A stretch of 64,000 bases of DNA from Siphonodentalium dalli (lineage: Eukaryota > Mollusca > Scaphopoda > Gadilida > Siphonodentaliidae). The position numbers and the translations under genes are program-made. The stretch spans positions 116,269,894 through 116,333,893 of the forward strand of contig CP136064.1 of the NCBI GenBank assembly GCA_032622095.1, read 5' to 3'. Under the pieces are notes generated by a model. It saw nothing but the letters and a program-made list of their open reading frames with translations, did not search any database and had not been told where the DNA came from. Below are positions 1 through 12,479 of the stretch, one piece after another (position 1 is the first letter of the stretch; each line of letters starts with the position of its first letter).

Positions 1-892
1 AAATGATAAACTAATTAAAAATTATCTATCTCTTCCTGTCAATACTAGTACTATTATTTTATACTTCAGAAAGTTCAGGGAAGAAATAAATCCCATACAT
101 TAACTGGATAACAAGTAAAACAATAATAATTGTAACCATAAAATTGAAAAGTAATTGCAATTTAATCTAAAAAAACTTTAAGCTGTAATCACCCCAACAT
201 TATACATGAACTTCCATATCAATCCATAAGTATAAAGAGGTGTGTTTTGCATTTGATACTGAAGTCCATTCTTACATGATACAACAATCATCTCCCTTTT
301 TTGGTTTGTGCAATATAAATTGTGTTCATTCCAAGCAAAGGTTTGGTTCTCAAGAGTGCAATGTACATGTAGTTTGACCTTTTTTGTATGCCTTTCACCC
401 TTGGAGTTATCATTCGAAACTGCCAAAATGGCATCAGGCATCACACCGTTTATTATGTGTAATATTGCATTGGTGCACATTGTGTGTATATTTGTATATA
501 TAAAGACAGATATATAAATATTTTTAATACCGACTATTTTTCTCATCAGTGTATGTTCGCTTTTTGCTTGTCTTATTTAATATTATTGCTGTTGGTTATC
601 TCTCCCCTTCATTACTGTATATTTTATATCTGACTTACCAGCCTTTATTGAACGATAATAAATTTATTTCTTGCATCAAATCAGTCTTTAATTTTCATTG
701 CATCTACCACGACACCCGAGTCTTTTTAATACTTCGGGAGACCCGCAATGGCTAGATGAGGAGGTCGAGGTTTTAAAAATTGGGATGATTTTCAAGCCTG
801 ATGTGAGTTGAGAGACTTCTCAATACATGTATGCCATTTCATTCAAGTTCGTTTCAAATTTGGCAACAAAACGTTATTTGAAGACAACCAAA
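1..892. other. AT-rich non-coding stretch
   Basis: Only short reading frames without recognisable domains or splice structure. Given the downstream CASP exons on the same strand it is most simply intron or upstream flank. I see nothing else in it. Confidence 0.4.
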
Positions 893-1105
893 TTAAAAGG
901 TACTGTACACTAAATCCGGCCATTTATGGGACCTTCTCCTTTTATATTCAACATAATGAATGATGAAACCAACATGGTAATTATATTGAAAATGAGTTTG
1001 ATTCGACTCCATGGCTCCAATTCATTCATTTGTTAAATATATTCCGTTGAGTACAAAAGGAGATGTTCCCCTAAATGGCCAGACTTAGTGTACAGTCCCT
1101 CTTTA
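893..1105. mobile_element. TTAA-bounded MITE (family TTAAAAGGTACTGTACAC)
   Basis: The left end reads TTAAAAGGTACTGTACACTA and the right end is its approximate complement (TAGTGTACAGTCCCTCTTTAA in part). The inverted similarity extends inward through CCGGCCATTTA/TAAATGGCC. At about 213 bp with no coding capacity it looks like a non-autonomous DNA transposon with a TTAA target. Confidence 0.6.
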
Positions 1106-1766
1106 ACACTGAGAGTAATGGGCTGACCTCAATATATTTTGGTGAAGACAGATGGTGGTGGAATTATCAATGCAGTAACCAACCAGCTAAGTTTCTGATT
1201 AGTAGAATATATCTGTTAATAATTATTAGATTCAAAGCTGTGGACAGGTTCATTCAAACTTGTGATCAGATTGTTGCACGGCCATAATCTACATGAAAGG
1301 TCTTAAGACATTTCATGTACTTTTTCCGGGTGCGTGAAACTGATAAGTCAGTAATCGGGTGCTATGCGAACAGTCGGTCAAAAGCTCTTCAGAGCTTATG
1401 TTTGTATAATGTTTTTACCTCTGACTTTTAAATAAAATTTATCTTATCTTTTATCTTATCTTAGGAATGTAACATTGTACTAACATCGCTGAAACTTTAA
1501 TTTGAAACAAATCGACCGTACCTTTCCATAGAAAACATCGTTTGAACGTTAATTGTAAATATTTTCTACTTGATTCGGGACACATCTATTGGCAATAAAC
1601 TAACCAAAACGTTTTCGCCATTGAGATTCCCTGCATTAAATTAATATATAAGAATGACTGTGTGTTGTCTATTTGGATATAATAATTTAAAAAATTACTA
1701 CTTTGAACAAGATTATACTCAATTTCTATTTGATCACCCTACCAGAGTGTTTCACATCACTTTAAA
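1106..1766. other. Non-coding stretch with a LINE/SINE-like tail
   Basis: At about 1400-1464 a stretch ending AATAAAATTTATCTTATC is followed by more TTATC units. This resembles the microsatellite 3' tail of a LINE or SINE. The rest shows nothing recognisable. Confidence 0.35.
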
Positions 1767-2086
1767 GATGTCCCCATAGCTGAGATAATTATGTTGTGGA
1801 TGTCCCCATAGCTGAGATAATTATGTTGTGGATGTCCCCATAGCTGAGATAATTAGGTTGTGGATGTCCTCATAGCTGATATAATTAGGTTGTGGATGTC
1901 CCCATAGCTGAGATAATTATGTTGTGGATGTCCCCATAGCTGAGATAATTAGGTTGTGGATGTCCCCATAGCTGATATCATTAGGTTATGGATGTCCCCA
2001 TAGCTGAGATAATTAGGTTGTGGATGTCCCCATAGCTGAGATAATTAGGTTGTGGATGTCGCCATAGCTGATATAATTAGGTTGTG
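1767..2086. repeat. 32-bp minisatellite, 10 copies
   Basis: The unit is GATGTCCCCATAGCTGAGAT followed by AATTAGGTTGTG, 32 bp, repeated exactly ten times without indels. Variation is limited to a few positions: A or G in ATTA(T/G)G, GAG or TAT after GCT, and single changes. Confidence 0.95.
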
Positions 2087-3300
2087 GATACCATCATGTA
2101 TGGGTAACTCACAACCTTCGATATTTAAAGTTGAAGTTTTAAAGGAGGTTTATGTATACAGTTCTTGTGAGACCTTGAACTTTTTATTTTTATTTTTACA
2201 ATTATGAGAGTAACTCAATAGCAGGGTCTAAAGAGCAACATACACATACAGTATGTGGGTAGAATCATGTGCTGATGTACCCAAAACTGTTTCCCAAACC
2301 TGGGTACCCAGCACACCAACAATAACCCATTCAGTGCCTCTGGACATTGTGAGGGTCAGTGTCTCTTCGTCCAAATGTTGTTTTTGCACTGTCTAAGACT
2401 AACTCTTTCATTATTGATATTTAATTAGCTGAATTCTTACAAAGTTTCATGACGGTCTCCGAGTCCGCTGTGGGTTTATCCACCTTGAAATTTCTAACTG
2501 CATCCAAGTTCACAAAACTTCATCCATCACCCCTTGAGTTTGAATTTATCAAGCTTTCCAAATGTTTCAAGTTCCCAACCTGGAATAAATTTCCAACTGA
2601 TGCTGACTGATGGCCATTTCAGACACAAGTAGGAAAATATGCGGCTGTTGGTCTAAAAACAACAAATTCCACACTAATTACTCATTGGAAAATCAAACAA
2701 TGGGAACAATTTCAATCTATTTTTTGTGTGAAATTTCAAACATGTGAGGCATGAACATTTTCCAACTGTTGACAATTTTGATAAAACTTGTGCGTCTGGA
2801 ACCCCCACCTTGGTAATCGAAACTATTGTATCGTTTCCAAGTTTACATGGGAACAGTGCAAATACTAGGCTGTAGATGTTGAATGTGATATTAAATCCAA
2901 ATTGACTATAACTATGTTGTTATCTCTAGTGATACAGCATGTTTTAACCGGGCAATGCCAGTGTGCATGATGATACCGTATATATGACCATGGTGTGGAA
3001 AATTTGGTTATTGCAACAAAAAAAACTGCTACAAATGTGCCAGTATACCGAAGTAAAATTAATAGATTATACGGTTTACCTTCGATATTAGTTCATGCCA
3101 TGAAAGTATATTGTTGCTTTGCACGCAGAGATAATATTCCACCAGTTCAAATCTTGCATGGGAACTTTTCGGAAGTTCTGACGCTGTCCATGGCGCACGT
3201 TGACCAATAATAAAAGTATTAATATCCACCACACACCCAATTAGACTAACCCTTTCTTTACTAAATACTCGTTAAAGAGAAATGTTCAGACAATACGCCC
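2087..3300. other. Non-coding stretch
   Basis: Contains recurring short TTTCCAACTG/AAATTTCCAAC phrases that also appear near 12.0-12.3 kb and 14.1-14.3 kb, so an old dispersed repeat is likely. No exon is recognisable. Confidence 0.35.
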
Positions 3301-3538
3301 TGTCACTAAACTCGCGGCCATATTTGATCCATCAGGTCCGGTTCCGTGGTTTTAGTGCTAAAGGTTTGGACCTTTGGAGTATAGCATTCCATATATGGAA
3401 GTCATGAATAATTAAAAAGCTCCATATATGGCTTTGGCTTAGCACTAAAACCACGGAACTGGGGCTGGAAAAATCTCTGAAACGACGGAACGGAGCTGGG
3501 TGAATCCAATCCGGGTGCGACCCGTGCATGCAGTGATC
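3301..3538. mobile_element. Palindromic MITE (family CACTAACTCGCGGCC), degraded copy
   Basis: The left part reads CACTAAACTCGCGGCCAT then GGTCCGGTTCCGTGGTTTTA. The right part has complementary ACTAAAACCACGGAAC and a decayed end. Inside is the mirrored CCATATATGGA pair. It is the same family as the intact copy at 61940-62161. The sequence on both sides (3240-3300 and 3540-3660) resembles the dispersed sequence at 15260-15410, so this copy seems to have landed inside another repeat. Confidence 0.6.
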
Positions 3539-4597
3539 TCGCTTATTGAATAGGAATCCTTCTGAACTTGTGTTATCTGTTTGTCATATGCTTATATCTC
3601 ATGAACATCCCTCCAAGTGAATAATATACCATTCTTGACAATGCATATACTACTAGAAGAGTCCCAAACAATACAGCGTATATATTTGATCTTAACCTGT
3701 GTTAAAAATACCGTTTTACCGTAGTCTGGGAAGTTCGAAAAATTCCACAAACACTGCTGCAAATGTGCCAGTATACCGCAGTACTATAATTATATACATG
3801 TAGCTAAAACCTTCAATAAAACGATCTCTTACTCTTGCAATGCACGCATAGAGATCGTATTTTACCAGTTCTTGAAAAAACTGGCAACGTTTGGGAAGTT
3901 CTGACGCTGTCTGACGGGGAACTTTACAATATTGAGTAAATAGCGCATGTAATATATTTCTTAGTTGATGCATGTTCCTTAATAATGCATTTTCACAGTA
4001 TGCTAAAGTACCAGTTCGGGATTGCATAATTTATGCAACTTTTGTGAGCCGATATCGCGATAAACATTGAATGTATTACCCGGGGAAATGTCATGATTGC
4101 ATGTGCCGAGCGACGCTATACGTTTCTATAAGTTCCCAGGGTTTCAATTGATAGAATATGATATCTATAAAAATATGGGCGTAGCCAGAGTGGAGATTCA
4201 TGACAGTTCTACTTCGATATGAACAGGGCTTAACACGCATAACAATTCTTGTTTCTCAAACCATATGCAATCTTGTTTCTCTGATGCTGACAAAACAATA
4301 CGTAACACGCGTGTTATTGCAACAAAGACATAACGCTGCTTGAATACATTCGTCAATCTTGTCACTGTTCACTTATCAAGTCTGTTTGATATTCTTCCTT
4401 GGCCATCTCTCTTGAAATTTCACGTGTTGAAACCATTAATGTTATGTTAATATAACACAGTGATTTGTCAACACACGTCGATAATCGCGTAGAAATTTCA
4501 AATATTTTAGTCTAAATATATTTTCTGAATATTTGTCAATGTTTAATATCAAGTTTTGATTTTTGGTATCTTATTGGACTAATTGGACATTGGTCGG
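3539..4597. other. Non-coding stretch with old repeat fragments
   Basis: The 3715-4110 part contains AACTTTTGTGAGCCGATAT, nearly repeated at 19072-19095 (ACTTTTGTGAGCCGATATT). It also has a GGAAGTTC/CTTAGTTGATGC...TTCCTTAATAATG pattern related to the inverted-repeat element at 29445-29905. No gene is seen. Confidence 0.4.
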
Positions 4598-5498
4598 TAA
4601 CGCCACAGTATAACAACAATGTTTACATAACAATGGTTTCAATGAGATTGTAACGCCACAGTATAACAACATTGTTTACATAACAATGGTTTCAATGAGA
4701 TTGTAACGCCACAGTATAACAACATTGTTTACATAACAATGGTTTCAATGAGATTGTAACGCCACAGTATAACAACATTGTTTACATAACAATGGTTTCA
4801 ATGAGATTGTAACGCCACAGTATAACAACAATGTTTACATAACAATGGTTTCAATGAGATTGTAACGCCACAGTATAACAACAATGTTTACATAACAATG
4901 GTTTCAATGAGATTGTAACGCCACAGTATAACAATAATGTTTACATAACAATGGTTTCAATGAGATTGTAACGCCACAGTATAACAACAATGTTTACATA
5001 ACAATGGTTTCAATGAGATTGTAACGCCACAGTATAACAACAATGTTTACATAACAATGGTTTCAATGAGATTGTAACGCCACAGTATAACAACAATGTT
5101 TACATAACAATGGTTTCAATGAGATTGTAACGCCACAGTATAACAACAATGTTTACATAACAATGGTTTCAATGAGATTGTAACGCCACAGTATAACAAC
5201 AATGTTTACATAACAATGGTTTCAATGAGATTGTAACACCACAGTATAACAACATTGTTTACATAACAATGGTTTCAATGAGATTGTAACGCCACAGTAT
5301 AACAACATTGTTTACATAACAATGGTTTCAATGAGATTGTAACGCCACAGTATAACAACATTGTTTACATAACAATGGTTTCAATGAGATTGTAACGCCA
5401 CAGTATAACAACATTGTTTACATAACAATGGTTTCAATGAGATTGTAACGCCACAGTATAACAACATTGTTTACATAACAATGGTTTCAATGAGATTG
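4598..5498. repeat. 53-bp minisatellite, 17 copies
   Basis: The unit starts TAACGCCACAGTATAACAAC and ends GGTTTCAATGAGATTG, 53 bp. Seventeen units occupy exactly 901 bp with almost no other variation. Each unit contains CATTGTT-TACAT-AACAATG (a 7-bp hairpin) or a variant in which one A/T change breaks the stem. The variants occur in blocks along the array. Confidence 0.96.
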
Positions 5499-7554
5499 TG
5501 CGAACTAACGTTATTGGAGAGTTATTAATAATTAAAATTAGAACAGTCTATCTATTTTTAAATGTACTTGTTGATAGTTGCTTTACATAATTTTATAAAA
5601 TTGATCTTATTTCACATAATCCCACTTCGAATGTCTTGGGTCCCTTTAAAAGTCATGAGACCATCTTCTTCGCCAACTGAATGTTTCTCCGAAGCTCATG
5701 AATGTTATAGTGATCAGTATGGTCGGCGTTGGGGACACACATCAAAAAGTTGTACATGCATGGTCAGTGGCGATTGTTTGAAACTTAGATATTGAGGCAG
5801 ACAGAATCGACTGTTGGTTGGCATTGATCGATTGGTACCAGTCCTAATCCCCAATCGGTAGACCTATGCATTAAATTATATCAATAAATCATTATTTATT
5901 GATACGAAGCCGATTGATCACGGACCAAATCAATGGTAATAACGTTTGATGTATTGTCCATTGTCCACGATTAAAGTACATGATTTCACAAGTAATGCCA
6001 CAGGCGGCTGCTTCAATTTGTGATGGAGTGTCCTATATGTATACGGTTGATCGATCTATTGATTGTCGCAAGTTGATGGATCGCAAATCAGTCGCGAAGT
6101 TATACAAGAATTCGATGGTTCGGTAACATGTATAACTCTTACTAGCTGTGACACTTTTAAATATATATACACCCATTTTTTTGAGCAAGCTAGAAAAGGG
6201 GAGAGAATAATTAGAAGAGAGAAAGAGAGGGAGCGAGAGAGGATAGGGAGAGAGACAATATTCCGAAATATATAGGAACGAGAGGCCGATCACGATCGCA
6301 GACGTTTAATCCATCCTACATGAAGAATGCAGCGATATTCACAGTGAACCCCATTGAAATAGGAAATGGCCATTGCGATTGACCCCCTCCCATGGAGCCT
6401 GACGCATGCATATTACTACGAGCATAATTGTCATCACACAGCAACTAAATTATTGAAAACTCTGCCCCTCCACTTTCTCACTCTCTCTCATTTTCTCTCT
6501 CTTTCTCTCTCTCTGCCTCCTGCTATCCCTAACACTATCTTCCCGCTGTTTCCATCCCCAACTCAAACTTAGTTACTTCTCCTTTAAAAAACATTATTTA
6601 TATCCTTTCCCGTCTGATCGATACCCCTCCCTCACTTATTGAGGAAGGGGCATGTCGCCAAAGAGGAGAAGACTTCATATAAGCCCTCGGGCTTGTTGTC
6701 TGATCCTCATTTCCAACATTCATCTCTTATATGTTATATACTTATGTCACTTGTGTATTATGTGTATTATGTTTGGATTTGGAAATAAAAATATGTTTAC
6801 ACTAATCCATCCTATAGCTATGATCGAATCATAATCTATAGTTTTGATGTTGAATTATAGAGTACACTGTTATGTATACATACTAAAGAAGTACACATAC
6901 AGACAAATGTATACATAATAACACACATAACTATCTGGGAAAATAGATGGCTACCATCTATAGTGGTCACACTGAAGATCCGCATGAAGTTAATTTGGTG
7001 ATGATCGGTCAAGGGATGTGATCTTTTGGGCGTGCCAACGGATTTAGTCATGCAAAGAGTAAAATACTAGATGTCTTCCAGCTGCCATGTTTTATTTTAT
7101 CGAAAATCGTTCAAATTCGATAGTTCACATATTGTTGACGGACGCACGAACAACGGACGCTAACCCATGGCAATAGCTCAAACTTTACTTTGTCAAGTTG
7201 AGCTAAATATGTTTTTAAAATGTCGAGTATGTTGCGATCAGTTTGTCAATCGCCCCAAAAATCCGAATATTGATTGTGGAATCTGATATATAATATCGAG
7301 CTAACTGTATATTTAAACTTACGCCAGGTGTAAGGACGTCAACTGTTTGTCTGATATACATTACCAGATTACGGACATATATTCTTTCACAGATGATTGT
7401 ACCGTTTACTGAACAAAGCACTGGAAACATAATTATTTGTCAACAGTTTGTTCCGTAAAAATACAGTTCTTTGAACCATCAAATTTGCGGACACAATTTT
7501 TTACACAGATGATTCTACCGTAAAATTACGAAACAAAATTATGTAAGATTACGA
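5499..7554. other. Non-coding stretch with purine and pyrimidine tracts and ATCRAT motifs
   Basis: ATTGAT, ATCGAT and ATCAAT motifs are dense at about 5820-6070. A GA-rich tract lies at about 6195-6255 and a CT-rich tract at about 6475-6525. The many ATG frames here are low-complexity or unsupported. No exon is recognised. Confidence 0.4.
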
Positions 7555-8008
7555 TTAAAGGTACTCAATCCGATCAGACGTTCCTCAATTCAATTCATTT
7601 AATCTTATTGACCTATCGGGGGGGGGGGGGGGGTAAAAATATTTGATTCGAGTCCAGGAACCACCCACCAAAGCTCAGAGTGATCAGATATCGATTTTTG
7701 AAGTTTGTTAATTCTCGAGATGTGTAAATAGTATGTGGCCCAGAAACACGTGGTCAAGCGGAGGGTCTCGGACAAAATTGCGGATGGTAATACAGTCAAA
7801 TTTCGTGATACTTTAGTGATAATACGGCCATATTTTGTTGAACAAAATGTTGATAAATAAAAAGTTTTTGAAAATTTGATACCACAGTTGACAGTAGTTA
7901 GCATTATTTTTGTTGCAATTAATCGATTCTGATAACTAAAGCGTATTTTGAAGTAATGTTGTTGTTGTTGATGTATGGGGACCGTCTGATCGGATTGAGT
8001 ACCTTTAT
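7555..8008. mobile_element. TTAA-bounded MITE, family TTAAAGGTACTCAATCC (copy 1)
   Basis: The left end is TTAAAGGTACTCAATCCGAT and the right end is the complement, ATCGGATTGAGTACCTTTA. It has a poly-G run after the left end and then TATTTGATTCGAGTC, a stretch shared with at least eight other copies in the window. It carries no gene, although the minus strand gives a conserved-looking frame in several copies. Confidence 0.85.
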
Positions 8009-8612
8009 TAGCTCCTTAATTTTACGGAATAATGTGCTGGCTAATATTTTTTCCAGCTCATTTGCTCCGTAAACTCTTTTAGTGTGTTGTTTCAGTTTGT
8101 GGTGGAGTGTCAGAGTGTCATATATGTAAACGGGTGAGCGATTCAATTATTGTCGCAATTTGATGGATCGCGAAGTTATACAATAACTCGTTGGTTCCGT
8201 AACATGTGTAAAATATCACGCTTCCGTATACACCCTATGCTTGTGAGGAACGGAGTGAACATGTGGTCCATCTAGTTTTCAGAGCGAAAGAGAAAAAGAG
8301 AGAATGAGAAGAGTGTATAGATATTAGATAAGAGAGAGTGGGAAGAGAGTATGTATATAGATATTAGATAAAAGAGAGAGAGAGAGAGGGAGAAGAGAGA
8401 GATAGAGAGAGAGAAGAGGGAGAGGAGAGAGAGAGAGAGGAATGAGAGAGAATATATAGAGGAAGAAAAAGAACGATAAAATAAAACAGCAATTGTTTGA
8501 AATGTGAAATTTCATGTTCATGTTTGCACGAAACAACAGAATTTATAAATTTCAGACTAGAAAATATGTTGCATGAAATTGTTACATGTACGATAGCCTA
8601 ATATTATAAACA
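8009..8612. repeat. GA-rich microsatellite and flanking non-coding DNA
   Basis: From about 8280 to 8465 the + strand is almost pure purine (GAGAGA and GGAAGAGAG with short TATATAGATATT interruptions). The remainder holds nothing recognisable. Confidence 0.7.
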
Positions 8613-9058
8613 ATTAATGCTGCCAAATGACTATTTCTTTGGCTTCGGGGGTTAAAAATATTTGATTCGAGTCGAGGAACCCACCCATCAAAGCTCAGAG
8701 TGATCATATATCGATTTTTGAAATTTGTCATTTCTCGAAATAATTAATTATGTGTGGCCCAGAAACGAGTCGTCAAACCGATTGTCGGAAAAAATTGCGG
8801 ATGAAGATGGATAACTCTAAAATCAAGTGGTAATACGGCCAAATTGCGTGATAAGATAGTGATAATACGGCCATATTTCGTTGAACAACATGTTGATAAA
8901 TAACACGTTTTGGGAAATGTTATACCATAGTTGACAGCGGTTAGCATTATTTTCTTTTAATTACTCGATTCTGATAACAAAAGCGTAGTTTGAAGAAATT
9001 TTGTTGTTGTTGTAACTTGATGATATGGGGACCGTCTGATCGGATTGAGTACCTTTAA
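8613..9058. mobile_element. MITE, family TTAAAGGTACTCAATCC (copy 2, variant left end)
   Basis: The right end ATCGGATTGAGTACCTTTAA is intact. The left side begins with the alternative TTAATGCT...ACTATTTCTTTGGCTTCGG form. The internal sequence follows copy 1 (GTGGCCCAGAAACGAGTC, AATACGGCCAAATT and others). Confidence 0.75.
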
Positions 9059-9140
9059 TCTAAGGTAAATTGTAGTTAGACTGTTCTGATATGTGAAGAG
9101 TGAGTGATAAAGGCCACTAGAATGGTCGAAAGCTTGTGAA

Positions 9141-9621
9141 TTAAAGGCCCATTTAATTATCAAGTCACCGATTTTTTTATAGGGCCTTAATATACGGTTT
9201 TAATAATAATCTATGACATAAAATATGATTAAAATACTATAACTCATCACCATTTGGAAAGTCTGTGTCTCAGAAGGTGCCCATAGAGTAATAGAAAATA
9301 GTTGAAATCATAGAAACATTTCCCCCGTTTCGCTCCAAGAATGCAACATAATTCAAACTAAGATATAGAGTTATCCCCTTCCATTGAAAAAAATAGACTT
9401 TGCAGTACAGTCCAGATGAAACCTGAGCACAGAAAACACATCGATACCTAAAAAAACAAACAAACAAACGAAACAAAACAGGTTCACAGTTTATTACACC
9501 GCATAGGTTGATACTACAATGTTTTGGAGCTCCCTCTTTCAAATGGTAGATACTATGGCATATATTTTATATAATGTGAGCTGGGGGGGGGGGGGGGGTC
9601 GAAAATTAAGTAGGCCTTTAA
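9141..9621. mobile_element. TTAA-bounded MITE, family TTAAAGGCCCA (copy 1)
   Basis: Ends are TTAAAGGCCCATTTAATT and AATTAAGTAGGCCTTTAA. It contains a 17-base G run at about 9582-9598. The inverse copy at 14786-15259 shares the interior (CACCATTTGGAAAG..., TGTCTCAGAAGGTGC). Confidence 0.75.
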
Positions 9622-10909
9622 ATTATAACTAGTGCAATGTGTGTCTCACACATATTCTTGTTTTCAGACTGAAACGACCCTCATCACATGGAAACTTTTC
9701 CAGCCAAATAAGTGATTGTGATAGTTGTGATATATTTTTGTTTTCAAATTTGTGAATTGGTCAATTGTTGTACTGAAGTGGGACTTCCCTCGAACGAAGG
9801 CCCTAAATGCGGATGACTGTTCAACTGTTGCGTATGCAGATCAAAGTAGTATGTTCGATCACAAATGACATATACGTAGTGAACATGACCCTTGAAACCA
9901 GAACGCTCAATACATAAACATGTAGCTTCAATAAAAAATACTTTCAATCAAATATCATACAGGCGTTTTAAATTCCCAGACTGTATATGTTAACGGCCTT
10001 TTAGATTTGTTGAATGGGCTGGCGTCTGTTTGTAGCCAATCTGGTCGTACATATTACAAAGGAAGGATTTTTGTGTTTTAGACATTCGGCTCATCGGGGA
10101 AAAGCCAAAGTCAGATTGAGATCCACTGATAACCTTTGGGAGTAGTGAACAAATACCGAACATATGACATCATTTTGTTGAGATATATTCATAATGGGGA
10201 TAAATTCGACATGGGGAGGACGCCACTGGCGTGACGTGATTACATATGCCGTCTTACCAATATCGATCGAAGCTGATATAAGATGGGAGGAAGTGTTCGT
10301 TATCTCCGGAGCTCCCTGCTTAGTTCAATCAATCTATATCCTTATGGGAATCCTGGTCGACCAATCAATCAATATCTCCCAGCACTGTGCGCCGATCAAT
10401 CAATAACCATTCTGACACGTGCCTATTAGTCCGATCGATAAATTCAAATTCATTGCATCGATGACCCTGGATAAATTTCAAAATTGGACATCAATCATTC
10501 GCGAGGAACGCTTCGTCGCGATTAAGAATCACAACGTGCCATTATCTCAGTCGGTTTTCTCACAAATGTGCGTACTGGGACAGCGACTGTCTTAAGGAGT
10601 ATTCTTATACATTAACCCCTTCCAAGAAAGTCTGAGCTGCCAGTTACTCGCCGATGGCCGGTGGTTTGCCGCACATGGTCGACTTTATCAGCTGTTAGAT
10701 TAGCCGTAAGTTTGCGGATTTCCTCCACCACTAAAACTGGCAATGTCGTGATATGGCATTGGTTGCTGAAAGCGACATTAAACCCCAAACAACCAACCAA
10801 GAAAGTATGGCATTGATTTTGGAAGAACGAGTGTTATAACAGACCAAAAGGTAACAAATAGATCAGGTCGCGAAAACCGATCTTAGTTACCTGTACTTTC
10901 CAGTTCTTT
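9622..10909. other. Non-coding stretch with an ATCRAT cluster
   Basis: About eight ATCGAT/ATCAAT motifs fall between 10262 and 10500, several as overlapping ATCAATCAAT. From 10614 to 10800 lies a sequence whose reverse strand reads TTGGTTGGTTGTTTGGGGTT then TAATGTCGCTTTCAGCAACC. That resembles a widespread molluscan SINE-like repeat. No exon is recognised. Confidence 0.45.
10614..10800 (-). repeat. SINE-like dispersed repeat (molluscan type)
   Basis: The minus strand contains GGGGTTTAATGTCGCTTTCA and CAATGCCATATCACGACATT, phrases I associate with abundant short repeats in mollusc genomes. Only this copy is evident in the window, so the call rests on recall. Confidence 0.4.
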
Positions 10910-11375
10910 TTAACCATTTCATGATGGGAGCGGCGCTGGCGCAACATTAAAAACCCTGTGCCAATGCATTCTCTTATATATGCGAGTCGACCATATATAG
11001 GTCTCATATATGAGAATACATTGGCCTAACAATTTATTATATTTTTTATCAATTTTTCTTACATTCTTTAACAATTTTTATCATTTTTTTTATCATTTTT
11101 TCTTACATGCTTTAACAATTTTTTATCATTTTTATCATTTTTTCTTACATTCTATAAAAAAAATTGACATTTTGTTTTACATTCATTAACATTTTTTTTA
11201 TAATTTGTTATCATTATTTATTACATTTTTTTTCAATTTTTATTACATTCTTTAACAATTATAACAAATAATAAAAAAAAATTTAGGCCGATGCACTCTC
11301 TTATATGCGAGGCGAATGCTTTGACACAGGGTTTTTCGCAAAAAAATCAGAAAGCTCCTGTCATGAAAGGGTTAA
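10910..11375. mobile_element. TTAA-bounded MITE, family TTAACCCTTTCATGAC (copy 1)
   Basis: Ends are TTAACCATTTCATGATGGGA and the complementary TCCTGTCATGAAAGGGTTAA. Subterminal CTGTGCCAATGCATTCTCTT is mirrored near the right end. The core (about 11040-11270) is a degenerate AT-rich tandem repeat of TTACATTCTTTAACAATTTT type. Confidence 0.75.
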
Positions 11376-12479
11376 TGCACGATCTCAGAAATTACTTGCT
11401 CGTTTTGACTCCGCTGAGGTGTTCAGAATGCATGCAATAGTAAAATAATCATGACAAAATTGGTTATTTTTATATAAATTTTATATCCAAATAGGCAGAA
11501 AGCAGCATCATTATATTATAAACGAATTGCACGTAGTGACTATATCATAGCAGTTTGTTTATCACCTAATAATTCGTCCCGAATAAAGTAGTAAATATTT
11601 ACATTTGTGTTTAGTTCAAACATTTTGTATTTAGATCTCTGAAATCTTACAGTCGATGTGGTTTGAATTTTTGACAATCTTAGTTTATTGCCGAGCGGAG
11701 ATAATGTTTGGATACTAACTTGTCAGTTTTATTCACTGGGAAAAAAAGTCCATACTATGTCTTTAATGATTTTCATTTTCAAGAGAGTACCGCTAGATTC
11801 AAGTACAATCAAATATAAAAGTATATATTGGGAATGGTCCATTGAAATGTTCAGATAATAAGTACAAGCCTATATATGGCCGTTTGTTGAACTTAATATA
11901 TCTGAGCATTTCCCAAGGGATAACTACTTGTCAATGAGTATTTAGTAAATAAAGGGTTAGCATATGTCCCTATTCAGGGCCGTGGTATATAAGAGGCTGA
12001 TTGTTTGAGGTGTCCACCTTAGATTTTCCAACTGCACCCCATTTAAGACAAAAATTCCGAATTCTTTTGGAATATTCATCAATTTTACACCTGCATCGTG
12101 TATTCAGTTAGAAATTTCCAACTGTTCAGAAAATTGCACGCGAATACCTTCTATCGCTCGACATGTTTCATCTGGTGGCTATTTTAGTTTAATAATATCA
12201 ACTGAATGTGGGATAAATTTCAAAATGTGTGATTCTATATATAATGTCTTCACATATATATAGGTGTGAGAAATCATATACATCGGTAAATATATCACCA
12301 TCATAACATGCAGGGGCAACTAGATCGACTTTGTTTTCTTACTGACTATCATAATGATCCAATAATGATTTTGCACGTTGAAACGATTGTTATATAACAC
12401 TACTGTTACAGTGATTTGTCAACAAACATCGCTGCTCGTTCAGGTAATTCAGATATTTAAGTCTAATCTGTTGTTTTTT
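11376..12479. other. Non-coding AT-rich stretch
   Basis: No exon or RNA gene is recognised. The phrase TTAGTAAATAAAGGGTTAG near 11940 is the complement of one at 3241, suggesting an old repeat fragment. Confidence 0.35.

Noticed and set aside
4598-5498. CRISPR-like array of regularly spaced repeats
   Set aside because: The whole 53-bp period is repeated with no unique spacers and the sequence is clearly animal nuclear DNA. It is a minisatellite.
7605-7904. Minus-strand frame (MLTTVNYGIKFSKT...) that recurs at 8744, 26121 and elsewhere, as if a conserved protein
   Set aside because: Every instance lies inside a TTAAAGGTACTCAATCC MITE copy. The similarity reflects repeat identity, and the frames have different lengths and breaks. 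No codon-level conservation can be argued.
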